From NCBI GenBank assembly GCA_015057305.1, contig SVES01000003.1, positions 1-64,000 of the forward strand: DNA of 64,000 nt. Direction: 5' to 3'. Both the position numbers and the translations under genes were made by a program. Origin of the DNA: Pseudobutyrivibrio ruminis. Its GTDB lineage: Bacteria; Bacillota; Clostridia; Lachnospirales; Lachnospiraceae. A model generated the notes under the pieces. The model made no database searches, had not been told where the DNA came from, and was given only the letters and a program-made list of their open reading frames with translations. This document shows, one piece after another, positions 44,380-54,700 of the stretch (positions are counted from its first letter, which is position 1; every line of letters begins with the position of its first letter).

Positions 44380-45396
44380 ATGGGGAAAGGTCGTATTTTT
44401 AGAATTATTTGTGGCATAATGATAGCTGTTATTATCATTATTTTGATTGTGCTATTTGTCAGTGACGATAGCAACCAGGAAATAGCGGATATAGATATGA
44501 ATATGCCATACGCAGATACCACAAATTGGATGCAATATTTGTCTGATGATGAGTATCTTTCAGAAATTACTATTCCAGGTACCCATGACAGCTGTGCGCA
44601 GAATGTAACATTAGGGTATGTTATGAGATGCCAGAATACGGATATTTCTCAGCAGCTAAACAATGGCTACAGGTATTTGGATTTGCGCATTGCCATGGAT
44701 GAAACTGATACCGGAAATAGATTAAAGTTAGTTCATAATTTTGCTAACTGCCATGAAAGCGGAAATTTGTTTTCTGATTATCTTTACTTTGACAAGGTGT
44801 GTGCTGATATATATAGCTTTTTGGCTAAAGAGCCTACAGAAACAGTAATTGTTAATATAAAAATCGAGGACGATTCACATTCAGTATCTGATATCAGCAA
44901 GCTTGTTACAGAGGAAATCAGAAACAATAAGGACTACTGGTATACAGAGGATGCTATTCCGCTACTAGGGGAGGTTAGAGGAAAGGTTGTCCTAATGACA
45001 AGATATCAGGACAATACTGGAGTACAACTGACAGGAATTAATTTAAATTGGGCAGAGCAAAATAACACAACACCTATTGATATTCCATATGAGCTGTATG
45101 TTTATGATAATTACAGACTGTGGGTACAGGACAGATATAAATATTCTGTGGAAGACAAATATGAGGCTGTGATTGATGGCCTTGAAAATTGCGAAGCAGA
45201 CGAGAATACATTATTTTTCAATTTTGTAAGTACAAGTGGTGCTGGCAAGATTGGACATCCTCAGGGCTATGCAAAGAATTTGAACCAATTATTTATGGAT
45301 TATGATTTAAAGGATAATACAAACTACGGCGTAATTATATTAGATTTTGGTGATGAAAACCTTGCCAGACATATTTATTACACAAATTCATTCTAG
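44380..45396 (+). CDS. Membrane-anchored phosphatidylinositol-specific phospholipase C-like protein
   Basis: A 338-residue protein with an N-terminal transmembrane anchor (about 5-28, FRIICGIMIAVIIIILIVLFV) and an extracytoplasmic PI-PLC X domain. ITIPGTHDS (about 63-71) and LVHNF (about 116-120) supply the two catalytic histidines, and YRYLDLRI lies between them as in the family. Bacterial members cleave phosphatidylinositol or GPI-type lipids, often as secreted factors; here it remains on the membrane. The substrate in this organism is uncertain. The site GGGG is just before the start. Confidence 0.88.
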   Translation: MGKGRIFRIICGIMIAVIIIILIVLFVSDDSNQEIADIDMNMPYADTTNWMQYLSDDEYLSEITIPGTHDSCAQNVTLGYVMRCQNTDISQQLNNGYRYLDLRIAMDETDTGNRLKLVHNFANCHESGNLFSDYLYFDKVCADIYSFLAKEPTETVIVNIKIEDDSHSVSDISKLVTEEIRNNKDYWYTEDAIPLLGEVRGKVVLMTRYQDNTGVQLTGINLNWAEQNNTTPIDIPYELYVYDNYRLWVQDRYKYSVEDKYEAVIDGLENCEADENTLFFNFVSTSGAGKIGHPQGYAKNLNQLFMDYDLKDNTNYGVIILDFGDENLARHIYYTNSF

Positions 45397-45426
45397 AATA
45401 TAATAATTGAGTAAAGGAGAATGTTT

Positions 45427-45675
45427 ATGGAAAACATGACAGAACAAAATATTAACCCAATATTACTAGAGTTCCTTGATACGGACTCCTTTGAGGAAAA
45501 GTACAAAATACTAGTTGCTACACCAATTATGGATTTTGACGACCTATTGATTGACAATATGGCATCCTCAATTGACGTTGTTATTGATGATGGGGATATT
45601 GAGAGCAGAGTACAGGATTTAAAGGTCTGCGTCAGGACAAGAGCAAAGTTTGAAACCACCCGTTTCCGTAGATAG
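45427..45675 (+). CDS. Small conserved hypothetical protein, 82 aa
   Basis: Begins MENMTEQNINPILLEFL and continues with DTDSFEEKYKIL; acidic and helical, ending in the basic CVRTRAKFETTRFRR. No membrane segment. ATG 45427 is chosen over ATG 45421 because AGGAG ends 7 bases before the former and only one before the latter. Proteins with this FLD...FEEKYxIL pattern and Arg-rich end occur widely in Lachnospiraceae as I recall; function unknown. A terminator overlaps its stop codon. Confidence 0.75.
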   Translation: MENMTEQNINPILLEFLDTDSFEEKYKILVATPIMDFDDLLIDNMASSIDVVIDDGDIESRVQDLKVCVRTRAKFETTRFRR

Positions 45676-45687
45676 GAAACGGTTTTG
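45659..45687 (+). terminator. Terminator overlapping the 82-aa gene's stop codon
   Basis: CCGTTTCC and GGAAACGG pair around GTAGATA, which contains the stop codon TAG, and TTTT follows. Confidence 0.85.
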
Positions 45688-45714
45688 GAATATGCTTGTT
45701 TATTGGAGGAAGCA

Positions 45715-47736
45715 ATGGCAAAAGAAAGTACAGAAAAAAGGGCTAAAGTGAGGAAGATTAAAGACAAGCTACTTGCTTTAATTATTCCAGCTGTTATTGT
45801 GATGATAATAGTGTTGGTTACAATATCCACCTTGTTATCACGTGACAGAATGCAGGAAATGGCTCAGAGCAATTTGGAGAGTTCCATTGGAAATCAATCA
45901 GACAACATTAGTTCATGGTTGAATGAAAATCTTGAGAATTTCGCTGCAATTAAAAGGGGAATTGAGGGAATGAATTTGGATGATGAGGCTTTAGTGCAAT
46001 ACTTGACCTCATATGTTGGGACTAATACAAATTCTCCTAACAGCGTGTATGTGGCTTCTATGGATGGAAGTGTTTTATATGGCCAAGGTGCAGAGATTTC
46101 TGTGACGAATCCAACTGAGGAGCAGTGGTTTAAAGAAGGAATGTCTAGGGTAAATATGGCATATGGCAGCCCTTACAAAAATGAGGAGGGGCAGTATGTA
46201 ATATCTGCATCAGGCATAATAGTTGAAGATAGCGATGTAATAAGAGTTGCAGCAGCTGATGTTACATTGGATCAGATTTCTATAATTGTTAACTCTGGGG
46301 TAAAGATGAAAAATGCCAGCTCATTTCTAGTTGATGCAGACGACATGATGATTCTGGCGCACAGAGATGATGCTTTGGTATCCACAACAATAAGCGATAG
46401 CAGCTCTGACCCAATAATCAAAGGTGCTTACAAAAAGATTTCAGCATCAGATTATAGCACAGAGGTTATAGACGGCTACACTGTAGCCTTTAGCGAGGTG
46501 GCTGGCACTAACTGGGTTTTGGTATCATACATTGCCAACAGCATAATTATGGCAGATATAACAAAGCTTAGCTTGATACTAATAGGAGTTGGAGCAATAG
46601 CTGTTATTCTTATTTCTATAATGATAAGCGTGATTATCGGTCGAGTTGTTAGACCTATAGCAAGCATTACCCAGAACATTTCAGCTATGTCTGATGGAGA
46701 TTTCACAATTGAAGTAGCAAAAGAGTCAAATGATGAAATTGGAGTCATGGGTGAACAGGTCGGAAGGTTTGTTGTATTGATGCGTAAGATGCTAGCAAGT
46801 ATCAGCAATGAATCTGACAAATTAAAGCAAGAGTCAGATAATAGTGATAGAGTCAGCAAGGACATGTTTGATGCATCACAATCTCAGGAAAATGCTATGG
46901 TCAACCTGAAAAATACAGTTGATGAATTGGCACTAGCTGTTAACGAAATAGCAGAAAATGCCACAACTCTTGCAATGGTTGTTTCTGACACTAGAGAAAA
47001 CTCAAATCAGGCTAATGAAAGCATGAAGGAAACTGTTGAAATCAGTAAACAGGGACGTTCAGATATGGAACAGCTTTCACTGGCTATGGCTGGTATTAAA
47101 AACAGCAATGATGCTTTGGTTGAATCTATTAATGAGGTTGGAAAAGCATCAGAGGAAATTACAAAGATTGTTGGTCTTATTGCAGAAATTGCTGATGAGA
47201 CTAATTTACTTTCACTCAATGCTTCTATCGAAGCTGCTAGAGCAGGAGAGGCTGGAAAGGGCTTTGCTGTTGTAGCTACTGAGATTGGCAAGCTTGCCCA
47301 AACTTCTGCAGATAGCGCTGATAATATTGCAAGCCTGATAAATGATGTTGGCAAGGCAATTGATTCAGTTGTTGCCCAAGCAGAAAATAGCGCAAGAAAT
47401 ATTGAGGCAAATAGTGAATTAATTAATACTGCAGTAGAGACCTTTGATAGGATTTACCAGAATATTGAAAAGTCAAATGAACTACTTGATTTAATGATTC
47501 AGGATGTTCAGAAGGTTGATGAAGTTTCAACAAATGTTGCTGCGATTTCAGAGGAACAGGCAGCAAGTGCAGATGAGATTCTTGAAACCTCAAAGCATAT
47601 GGTTGAGCAGGCTCAATCAATTACAGCTAGCAGTCAGGATGTGGCTGACAATTCTCACGAATTAGCAAACACCTCTCAAACTCTTACAGGTTATGTACAG
47701 CAGTTCAAGATTGTAAAAGAGGAGGTGGATGAATAA
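45715..47736 (+). CDS. Methyl-accepting chemotaxis protein
   Basis: A 673-residue transmembrane chemoreceptor. Helix 1 (about 18-40) is followed by an extracellular dCache-type sensor (about 45-275), helix 2 (about 285-309), a HAMP linker with [12 protein letters not shown], and a long signalling coiled coil. The hairpin tip carries [20 protein letters not shown] and [14 protein letters not shown], the CheA/CheW contact region. ATG 45715 follows TTGGAGGA; earlier in-frame codons overlap the preceding terminator. Its stop shares a base with the start of a sugar-binding lipoprotein gene, suggesting that the receptor reads that binding protein. Confidence 0.95.
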   Translation: MAKESTEKRAKVRKIKDKLLALIIPAVIVMIIVLVTISTLLSRDRMQEMAQSNLESSIGNQSDNISSWLNENLENFAAIKRGIEGMNLDDEALVQYLTSYVGTNTNSPNSVYVASMDGSVLYGQGAEISVTNPTEEQWFKEGMSRVNMAYGSPYKNEEGQYVISASGIIVEDSDVIRVAAADVTLDQISIIVNSGVKMKNASSFLVDADDMMILAHRDDALVSTTISDSSSDPIIKGAYKKISASDYSTEVIDGYTVAFSEVAGTNWVLVSYIANSIIMADITKLSLILIGVGAIAVILISIMISVIIGRVVRPIASITQNISAMSDGDFTIEVAKESNDEIGVMGEQVGRFVVLMRKMLASISNESDKLKQESDNSDRVSKDMFDASQSQENAMVNLKNTVDELALAVNEIAENATTLAMVVSDTRENSNQANESMKETVEISKQGRSDMEQLSLAMAGIKNSNDALVESINEVGKASEEITKIVGLIAEIADETNLLSLNASIEAARAGEAGKGFAVVATEIGKLAQTSADSADNIASLINDVGKAIDSVVAQAENSARNIEANSELINTAVETFDRIYQNIEKSNELLDLMIQDVQKVDEVSTNVAAISEEQAASADEILETSKHMVEQAQSITASSQDVADNSHELANTSQTLTGYVQQFKIVKEEVDE

Positions 47737-48734
47737 TGAAGGCCAAGAATTTGATTAAAAAGATTACAGTAATGCTTCTAACAGTTGCAATGACAGCTGC
47801 ATTATTTACAGGCTGTGGTAGCAGCAATGGTTCATCCGCTAGTGGTGGAAGTTCTGTAAAAATCTATTATACAGCACCTCCTGATGACGATTTTAAAGCT
47901 TTGCTAAAAGCAGCGTTACAGGAAAATGCAAGCAGTGAGGGCGTCACCCTTGATATAGGCGAGGGTTGCAACACTGTCAATGACCAGGTTAATCAGATAA
48001 AAGATGCAGTAAGCGCGGGATATGATGTGATAATTTGCCTTCCAGTTGATAGAAGTACTGCTTTGCAGCTGGAGGTTTCAGCGCAGGATGTGCCTATTAT
48101 ATATGTAAACGGAGCACCAGATGAAGAATTCCTTGAAAAGGACAAGTATATGGTAGTTAGTAGCTACGAGATGGATGCTGGTGCATATCAGGCTGAGTAT
48201 GTATGGAATGCATTAGGAAAGCCTAGTAGCATTAATGCAGTTATATTGAGAGGACCATTGACGCATAATGCTGCAATTGCCCGTTCAGTATCTATTTACA
48301 ATTATTATAAGGAAAATGGTGTTGAATTTAACGCGGTGTTTGATGATACTGCCAACTGGGACGAGGCTGAGGCAAAGGAAGTGATGGCAATTGTTCAAAA
48401 AACCGGACAACAGTTTGATGCCGTATTCTGTAATAATGACTCAATGGCTGTTGGTGCAGCGGAATATTTATACGAAAATGGATACGATTTAAGCAAGATT
48501 CCAGTTGTAGGTGTTGATGCTACTGTAGGAGGCTGCCAGTCTATTGTAGATGGAAAAATGCAATTTACAGTTTTCCAGTCAGCCTCAGGCCAAGGTAAGA
48601 GTGCAATAGAGTGCGCAAAGGCTTTAGCTACAAAGGGAACAGCTGAAGGCCTTGAAGGACTAACAGATGATGGCCTTTACATTTGGGTTCCATTCGAAAA
48701 AGTCGACGCTTCAAACGTAAAAGATTACATGTAG
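47736..48734 (+). CDS. Sugar-binding lipoprotein (ribose/galactose type) paired with a chemoreceptor
   Basis: A 332-residue periplasmic-binding-protein-like lipoprotein (Peripla_BP_4). The signal peptide ends LFTGCGSS with lipid Cys near 27. The type I fold is shown by IKDAVSAGYDVIICLPVDRS, VFCNNDSMAVGAAEYL and IPVVGVDATVGG, as in RbsB-like proteins. The start overlaps the chemoreceptor stop (TAATG). No permease or ATPase gene follows; a terminator does. A dedicated chemotaxis ligand carrier is therefore likelier than a transporter part, though a distant transporter cannot be excluded. Confidence 0.9.
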   Translation: MKAKNLIKKITVMLLTVAMTAALFTGCGSSNGSSASGGSSVKIYYTAPPDDDFKALLKAALQENASSEGVTLDIGEGCNTVNDQVNQIKDAVSAGYDVIICLPVDRSTALQLEVSAQDVPIIYVNGAPDEEFLEKDKYMVVSSYEMDAGAYQAEYVWNALGKPSSINAVILRGPLTHNAAIARSVSIYNYYKENGVEFNAVFDDTANWDEAEAKEVMAIVQKTGQQFDAVFCNNDSMAVGAAEYLYENGYDLSKIPVVGVDATVGGCQSIVDGKMQFTVFQSASGQGKSAIECAKALATKGTAEGLEGLTDDGLYIWVPFEKVDASNVKDYM

Positions 48735-48789
48735 GTGAGCGAGCGGGGGCTTTTGTACATTTAGACATTTTTTTCGGTAAAATAGATAA

Positions 48790-48833
48790 AAAAAAGAAAT
48801 TGCATTTTGTAATTTCTTTTTTTTTTGTATAAT
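48790..48833 (+). terminator. T-rich terminator, then -10 box for the next gene
   Basis: AAGAAATT and AATTTCTT pair around GCATTTTGT, flanked by long A and T runs, usable in both directions. The T-run leads into TATAAT at 48828-48833, a consensus -10 for the P-loop protein gene, with TTGTAA only 15 bp upstream as -35. Confidence 0.75.
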
Positions 48834-48882
48834 TATGTCGTGTTGTTTATGTCATATCTATAGTGAGTAGGAGGATATTATT

Positions 48883-49782
48883 ATGGCTATTGATCTTAAA
48901 CAATACTTAGGACTTCCACATGGCGATATGCCAGGTGACAAGGTTGAAATAGGCGAGGAACACGTAAAGAAAGCACTTGTAATTATGGATCCACTTATGG
49001 AAAAATTGGATTCATTGCTTGAAAAAAATGGCAAGGCAGTTGTTGCAGTTTGTGGTGGATCAGGAGTAGGTAAGTCTGAGACCGCATCCTTGATTAGTCA
49101 CATGCTAAGAGAGCAAGGAATAGGTGCTTACACAATGTCTGGTGATAATTATCCTAGACGTATTCCAATGTACAATGACGCAGAAAGACTTCGCATTTTC
49201 CGCTCATCAGGAGTGAAAGGCTTGGTTAAATGTGGCGAGGGCACAATGGAGCATTTTGATATTCTTCGCAAATGGCAAGAGGAAGAAACTGATGCCGATA
49301 AAGCTCACGTTTCGGAATATCCATGGGCTGCATCTTATATTAATGCAGGCCGTGCTGGACTAGAGGGATACCTTGGTACAAAAAACGAAATTGATTTTGA
49401 TGAAGTATCTAGTATTGTAAAAGCTTTCAAATCTGGTCAGAATAAAATCTACCTTAAGAGAATGGGTAGAACAGACTCCGAACTTTGGTATGAAGAAGTT
49501 GATTTTTCAAATGTACAAGTTCTAGTTATTGAGTGGACTCATGGTAATAGTGACTATTATGAAGGTGTGGATATTCCAATCCTTCTTAACAGTACACCAG
49601 AGGAGACATTAGCTCACAGAAGAGCAAGAAATCGTGATGGTAAAACAGATAGTGCTTTCACCATGCTTGTTCTAGAACTCGAGCAAAACCTTTTAAAATC
49701 ACAGGCACACAAAGCACAGATTATTCTTTCAAAAGCAGGCGAACTCCTAACGTACGCCCAGTACCAGGAGTTAATGCGGTAA
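48883..49782 (+). CDS. P-loop kinase-like protein (uridine kinase / APS kinase fold)
   Basis: A 299-residue cytoplasmic protein. Walker A VCGGSGVGKSETASLISHML lies near residues 55-74; SGDNYPRR and VLVIEWTHGNSDYYEGVD match the substrate and Walker B positions of nucleoside/sugar kinases such as uridine kinase and phosphoribulokinase; the lid RRARNRDGKTDSAF follows. The N-terminal 45 residues are extra. The acceptor substrate is unknown. The gene lies directly before a GH13 phosphorylase gene, which suggests phosphorylation of a sugar or glycoside handled by that enzyme. The start follows GGAGG. Confidence 0.8.
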   Translation: MAIDLKQYLGLPHGDMPGDKVEIGEEHVKKALVIMDPLMEKLDSLLEKNGKAVVAVCGGSGVGKSETASLISHMLREQGIGAYTMSGDNYPRRIPMYNDAERLRIFRSSGVKGLVKCGEGTMEHFDILRKWQEEETDADKAHVSEYPWAASYINAGRAGLEGYLGTKNEIDFDEVSSIVKAFKSGQNKIYLKRMGRTDSELWYEEVDFSNVQVLVIEWTHGNSDYYEGVDIPILLNSTPEETLAHRRARNRDGKTDSAFTMLVLELEQNLLKSQAHKAQIILSKAGELLTYAQYQELMR

Positions 49783-49807
49783 GTGTAATATTTAGATGAG
49801 CCCGGCG

Positions 49808-49945
49808 TATAGCAAGCTTGCATAATGTTGGCAAGCGCGAGCAGGAGGGCCCCATGGAGTTAAGGAGGGACCCTTTAGGGAGGTTCCCTTGGCTCCAATG
49901 GGAGATGGCCTGCGGGAGCATGTAATACTTTAGTAGCTTGCTATA
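49808..49945 (+). repeat. Long branched intergenic element, copy 3
   Basis: The base TATAGCAAGCT / AGCTTGCTATA pairs perfectly. Inside are TTGGCAAGCGCGAGCAGG, GGGCCCCATG, the central stem GGAGTTAAGG / CCTTGGCTCC (ten pairs including two G-T), a cap with GGACCCTTTAGGGAGG, then CAATGGGAGATGGC and CTGCGGGAGCATG. It fills the spacer between the kinase-like and phosphorylase genes and would be part of their shared transcript. Confidence 0.78.
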
Positions 49946-49973
49946 TGACAGGAGGACTATATGGAGGAATGAA

Positions 49974-51617
49974 ATGAGCAATGGACCTATGCTTAATGCG
50001 TACCCAGATTCAATGGGTGGCACATTAGATGATATTGTAAAGGTTTTGAAAAGGGCAGAATTAAAGGATGTATTTGAGTCATTTTATATTTTGCCAAGTA
50101 TATTTAATACAGATTTAGACCGTGGATTTTCAGTTATCGACTATGGCATTAATGAGGAGCTTGGCAGCCGCCAGGCAGTGGAAGACATTAAGGCCATGGA
50201 CATCGATCTTAAGCTGGATTTCATTTTGAATCATGCATCTGTATTGTCAAAAGAGTTTCAGGACATTATTAAAAATGGCGACGAGTCAAAATACAAGGAT
50301 TTCTTTATTGACTGGAACAAATTCTGGGATGGCTGTGGCGAAATGACCGATGCTGGTTATATTCAGCCTGAGGAAAAATATATAAAGGATATGTTTTTCA
50401 GAAAGCCAGGATTGCCAATACTAATGGTGAGATTCCCAGATGGAAGAAACGTCCCATACTGGAATACATTTTATCAGGAGGTTCGCTACAAAAAGCTTGA
50501 AGCAGAAGACCTGATGGAAAAAATGGATATACAGTATGTGGCTGCTACAAGACTGGCGAGCCTTGTTAATTCTCAGCTTGATGAGGGCAAGGCAGTTTCA
50601 GAGCTGGAGCTTGGCAAGTATGAAAAATATCGCAGTGCTGTAATAGACCTGTTGGAGAGTAATCGTAGATATTTAGGCCAGATGGATTTAAATATAAAAT
50701 CTCCTCTTGTTTGGGAATTCTACGAAAACACTCTAAAGACACTGGCATCATATGGCGCAAAAATCGTTAGATTGGATGCATTTGCATATGCACCAAAGGA
50801 ACCAGGCGAGAAAAACTTTTTGAATGACCCAGGAACATGGGATTTACTACAGAGAGTTAGAGAGTTGGCAGATAAAAATGGAGTAACATTGCTTCCAGAG
50901 ATACATGCCAGCTACGGAGAAAAGATTTATGAACTTGTAGCAAGTAAAGGCTACATGACATATGATTTCTTCTTGCCAGGATTGTTGATTCACGCAATAG
51001 AAAATCATGATGGCACTAAGCTTGTTGAATGGGCAAAGGAATTGACTGAAAAGGATATTCGTGTGGTTAACATGTTAGGTTGCCATGATGGTATTCCACT
51101 TTTGGATTTAAAGGGATTATTACCTGAAGAAGAAATTCAAAAGATGATTGATACCTTGGTATCCCGTGGAGGATTTGTCAAGGATTTACATGGCGCCAAA
51201 AATATGTATTATCAGGTCAATGCCACTTATTATAGTGCGTTGGGTGATGATGACAAAAAGATGCTTTTTGCAAGAGCAATTCAGATGTTTATGCCAGGAA
51301 AGCCACAGGTGTGGTACTTGGATTTGTTCGCAGGCAAAAACGACCACGAAGCAGTTAAGCGAGCTGGTGCAGGCGGACACAAGGAAATCAACAGAACAAA
51401 TCTTACTTTAGAACAGATAGAAAAAGAGCTTGAAAGAGACGTAGTTAAGAAGCAAATAGAATTACTTAAGCTTCGCAAGTCTCATCCAGCATTTGGATTT
51501 GATAGCAAGCTTTCTATCAATACCGAAGGTTCGGTGGTATCTTTTACATGGACAAAGGATAATGACACCATAACTCTTAAGGCCGATTTTGAAAGCCTTG
51601 AGTACGAGATAATTTAA
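49974..51617 (+). CDS. GH13 sucrose-phosphorylase-type glycosidase
   Basis: A 547-residue cytoplasmic enzyme resembling the sucrose / sucrose 6'-phosphate / glucosylglycerate phosphorylase group (GH13_18). It opens PMLNAYPDSMGGTLDDIVKV. Catalytic residues by position are nucleophile Asp 268 (VRLDAFAY), acid/base Glu 309 (LLPEIHASY) and Asp 372 (MLGCHDGIP). VRFPDGRNVPYWNTFY corresponds to the phosphate and acceptor loop region. The exact acceptor cannot be told. ATG 49974 follows TGGAGG; an ATG at 49938 lies in the repeat. It follows a P-loop kinase-like gene and ends at a strong terminator. Confidence 0.85.
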   Translation: MSNGPMLNAYPDSMGGTLDDIVKVLKRAELKDVFESFYILPSIFNTDLDRGFSVIDYGINEELGSRQAVEDIKAMDIDLKLDFILNHASVLSKEFQDIIKNGDESKYKDFFIDWNKFWDGCGEMTDAGYIQPEEKYIKDMFFRKPGLPILMVRFPDGRNVPYWNTFYQEVRYKKLEAEDLMEKMDIQYVAATRLASLVNSQLDEGKAVSELELGKYEKYRSAVIDLLESNRRYLGQMDLNIKSPLVWEFYENTLKTLASYGAKIVRLDAFAYAPKEPGEKNFLNDPGTWDLLQRVRELADKNGVTLLPEIHASYGEKIYELVASKGYMTYDFFLPGLLIHAIENHDGTKLVEWAKELTEKDIRVVNMLGCHDGIPLLDLKGLLPEEEIQKMIDTLVSRGGFVKDLHGAKNMYYQVNATYYSALGDDDKKMLFARAIQMFMPGKPQVWYLDLFAGKNDHEAVKRAGAGGHKEINRTNLTLEQIEKELERDVVKKQIELLKLRKSHPAFGFDSKLSINTEGSVVSFTWTKDNDTITLKADFESLEYEII

Positions 51618-51627
51618 TTAATAGAAG

Positions 51628-51658
51628 GGCTACCTGTAGTTAACAGGTAGCCTTTTTT
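51628..51658 (+). terminator. Rho-independent terminator after the phosphorylase gene
   Basis: GGCTACCTGT and ACAGGTAGCC pair around AGTTA and are followed by TTTTTT. Confidence 0.95.
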
Positions 51659-51716
51659 ATGCCCTTTGGAGCTCACATTTCTAACAGGGGAAAATCGCAA
51701 CTTTTTGTGAATCTTC

Positions 51717-51744
51717 TTTTGGGTTACATATTTTGTGCTATACT
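51717..51744 (+). promoter_or_regulatory. Extended -10 promoter of the giant protein gene
   Basis: TGCTATACT (51736-51744) is an extended -10; TTTTGG at 51717 is a poor -35 with a 16-bp spacer. It lies 50 bases before the start codon. Confidence 0.55.
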
Positions 51745-51794
51745 CCAAATATATCGAATTTATAGCTTTTAATGGTTGTATTAGGAGGTAGACT

Positions 51795-54700
51795 ATGGCG
51801 GATATACATGAACAGATAAATATACATCAAAATCCTGTGGAAATGCAGAACCAGCAGAGTGATGATTTTGAGGTAGTTGAAAATAGACAAATATACAATA
51901 CAGAGGATTTTGCCACGCTTTTAGACCATCAGGATCGAATGGTTTATGATTTGGCTGATAAAAAGAATAAGAATGGAGATGCCAAAATAAAAAAACAGGC
52001 TGGCATGGGAGTGACGGCAAAGGAACTTGATGAAATCGACATGCTCCTTGATGTGTATGCAAAGGGAAACCTGGAAAAAACTACCGCATTGACTAATAAA
52101 GATTTTGAAGAGTATAAAGGACAGCTTCAGTTCAAGCGCACCATGGATATAGCCCAGCTTCTGGTAAATGACCACAGCAAATCCGACTCTAAGGAGATGC
52201 AGGATGTAAAGATAGATATTCTGGCTTTATCGGTAGAGATGGAGAGGATGAACTCCGTGCCAGTGTCCAAGGAATCAATTTCTGACATTTCTGCTAAATT
52301 TGCAATGAGCCTTAATAGTATCAGCCATTATCTGCATACTAAAAAGCCCCGTTTTTCCACAGGTAAAAAACGCTACAAGCAGGTGCAGAATATGCAGGCC
52401 GCCCTTTTTGAGGTTAAAAATGCTTTAGATATCGTCGCCTCCGATATAGATAAGTACGAGGGAAGGACCGTCGGAAGCATACTTGGTATGCGCGAAAGCC
52501 GCCAGGGGGATCTTAGAAGAAAAGAGGATGAAAAAAAGGAGGCTCCTAGCATGAGCAAGGATGCTGCCTTTGTGGTAAATCTCTTTAGTGACGGTCATGA
52601 TTTTTGTGCCTCTTTTGCACAATCTTCTGCCAGAAAGCGTCGCAAGGAGTCGGCAAAGGTAGTGGCACTTAAGCAGACCCTGCGTGGTTTTGTCCCAGAT
52701 CAGACCCAAATTTTGGACGTGGACATTATGGGGAAAAAGGTGCGTCTCCTTCAGAAAGCGGATAATCGTCTTTATGTAATCGAAAATCACAAAGAGATTC
52801 CTCTGGACAAAGGCGCAGCGCGTATGCGCAATGATATCGATGCCAACATGCTAAAAAATGCACAGGCCTATGACAGGGGGGATGTAAACACTCTTTTGAG
52901 CACCTATGAAAATGCGTCAACCACTGGTGAGGCGTCTCAGTATCGTACTAATCTAATCCAGTATCTAAAGGATAAGCTTGACTTAAATGATGAAGACTTT
53001 ACGAATGAGCTTCGTAGATCATTGGTCGCTTATACCAGAGAGTTGATAAACGGCACAAAAACCTTAGAGGAGGTCAAGAATGCCATCTTAAATAATGATG
53101 CTGTAAATACCATGATAAATGGTGTGGAGCTGACGGAGATGATGGAGCTCGAAAAAGGAAAAACCGAGGAGATTAACAAAAAGGTCTCCATGTATCAAAT
53201 CGCAAATGAAGTGGAGAAAAATGACTGGAGTGATGAGGAGAAGTCAGTCAAAAATCTCATGGCCGAGTTTATCTATACCACGGATACCCAGACCATGGAC
53301 AGAAATGTGGCAACTCCCCAAGATTTTGTTCGCACGGTTCTCTTACAAAACAAAAAGGCCTTGGTTTATCTTTTAAAGGAGGATGGGGCCCAGGGGGATT
53401 TGATTGAAAGTATCTTTAAAAAGATGTCACTCAATGAGATAACGGAGGGTGAAGAAAAAAGCTTTGAAAAGTCCATCGCCGCCGAACTTCGTAATCTTAG
53501 GGATTATTTAAGGGGAAAGGTAGATACAAAAAAAAGTCCCGAAGAGTTGGAAAGTAATTTGGAGGCATTTTTAAATAGTGACGATATGGCTCTGACAAAT
53601 AGGTTGAAGCAGTCCTATGACAAAATGCAGGATGGTATTAATGCATCATGTGATATATTACAGGAAAAAGTGACAAAGATGTCAGAGAGCATCTTTACAC
53701 AAAACGAGGAGAAAGAAAAAGGGCAGACTCTCGACGACATCCTTAAAAACGCAACCCGTGGAGAAAAGGGACAGGGACTGTTTACAAAAAAGGTCTTTGA
53801 AAACTACTTCAGCAAAATGAATACCCTTGACAAACGCTCTATGCTTGCATCCGTGCTTCGCGGCTCCAAAAAGGTGATGGAAACTTATTATACTGATAAG
53901 GAGCTTGTGAGTGAGATTAAACAAAGGGGGCTTACAGGGTATGACAGTGTATTATTTGTGGAGCGTGATTATAAAAAGTATCCTTTAGATGATGATGACA
54001 GAAGACTTATCAAAAAGTACATATTGGACAAAAAGAAAAATGCCCCTGTTCTAAAGGGGCAGGAGGAGCAAAAACTAACGGATGAGGAGCTGCTTAAGGA
54101 GTTAGAGGAGATAAAAAAGCAAAAGCCGGCGGGTTACGAAAAGCTATTTCGTAGGGAAAGAGATTTGGAGAAAGAACCTCTTTCTGAAAACGAAAAGAAA
54201 CTGCTTAATGGATTGCGAAGGGAGAAAAAGAGCCTTTCTATAGGCGCAAACTTCCTAGGAGGCCTGATCCGCGGGGCGGGACCACTGCTTCAGAAGATGA
54301 TGCAGGGACTGCCTGAGGACTCCCTGCCCCCTGAGCTTCGTGTGGCTATCAGGGATGTAAAGTCAAATCTTCCGCCTATGCCTGAGAGAGTGGTTAAAAG
54401 CCAGATTTATGCCATGATAGAAAGGTCAGGCAAAGAGGTTGACCGTATCGAGGTGGTAAAGAGCCTTGGCGCTGCCTCAGTGGGTCAGACTTTCCTGTGT
54501 AAGATGTATGGTCCTAAGTTTAAGGAAGGCAAAACCGTGGTAATAAAGCTTTTGCGTTCCGATGTGCAAAACCGCATGAAGCGTGAGGAAAAGGTCATGC
54601 TGGAGTGTGCCGGCCAGGTGGACGAGGCAATGAAACAGACCTACGAGGGGCAGCTTGGTATTTATCACAATGAGCTGAATCTGGTAAAGGAAGCGGAAAA

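Noticed and set aside
47736..48734. Binding lipoprotein as part of a sugar ABC transporter operon
   Set aside because: No ATPase or permease gene adjoins it and a terminator follows; coupling is with the chemoreceptor gene instead.
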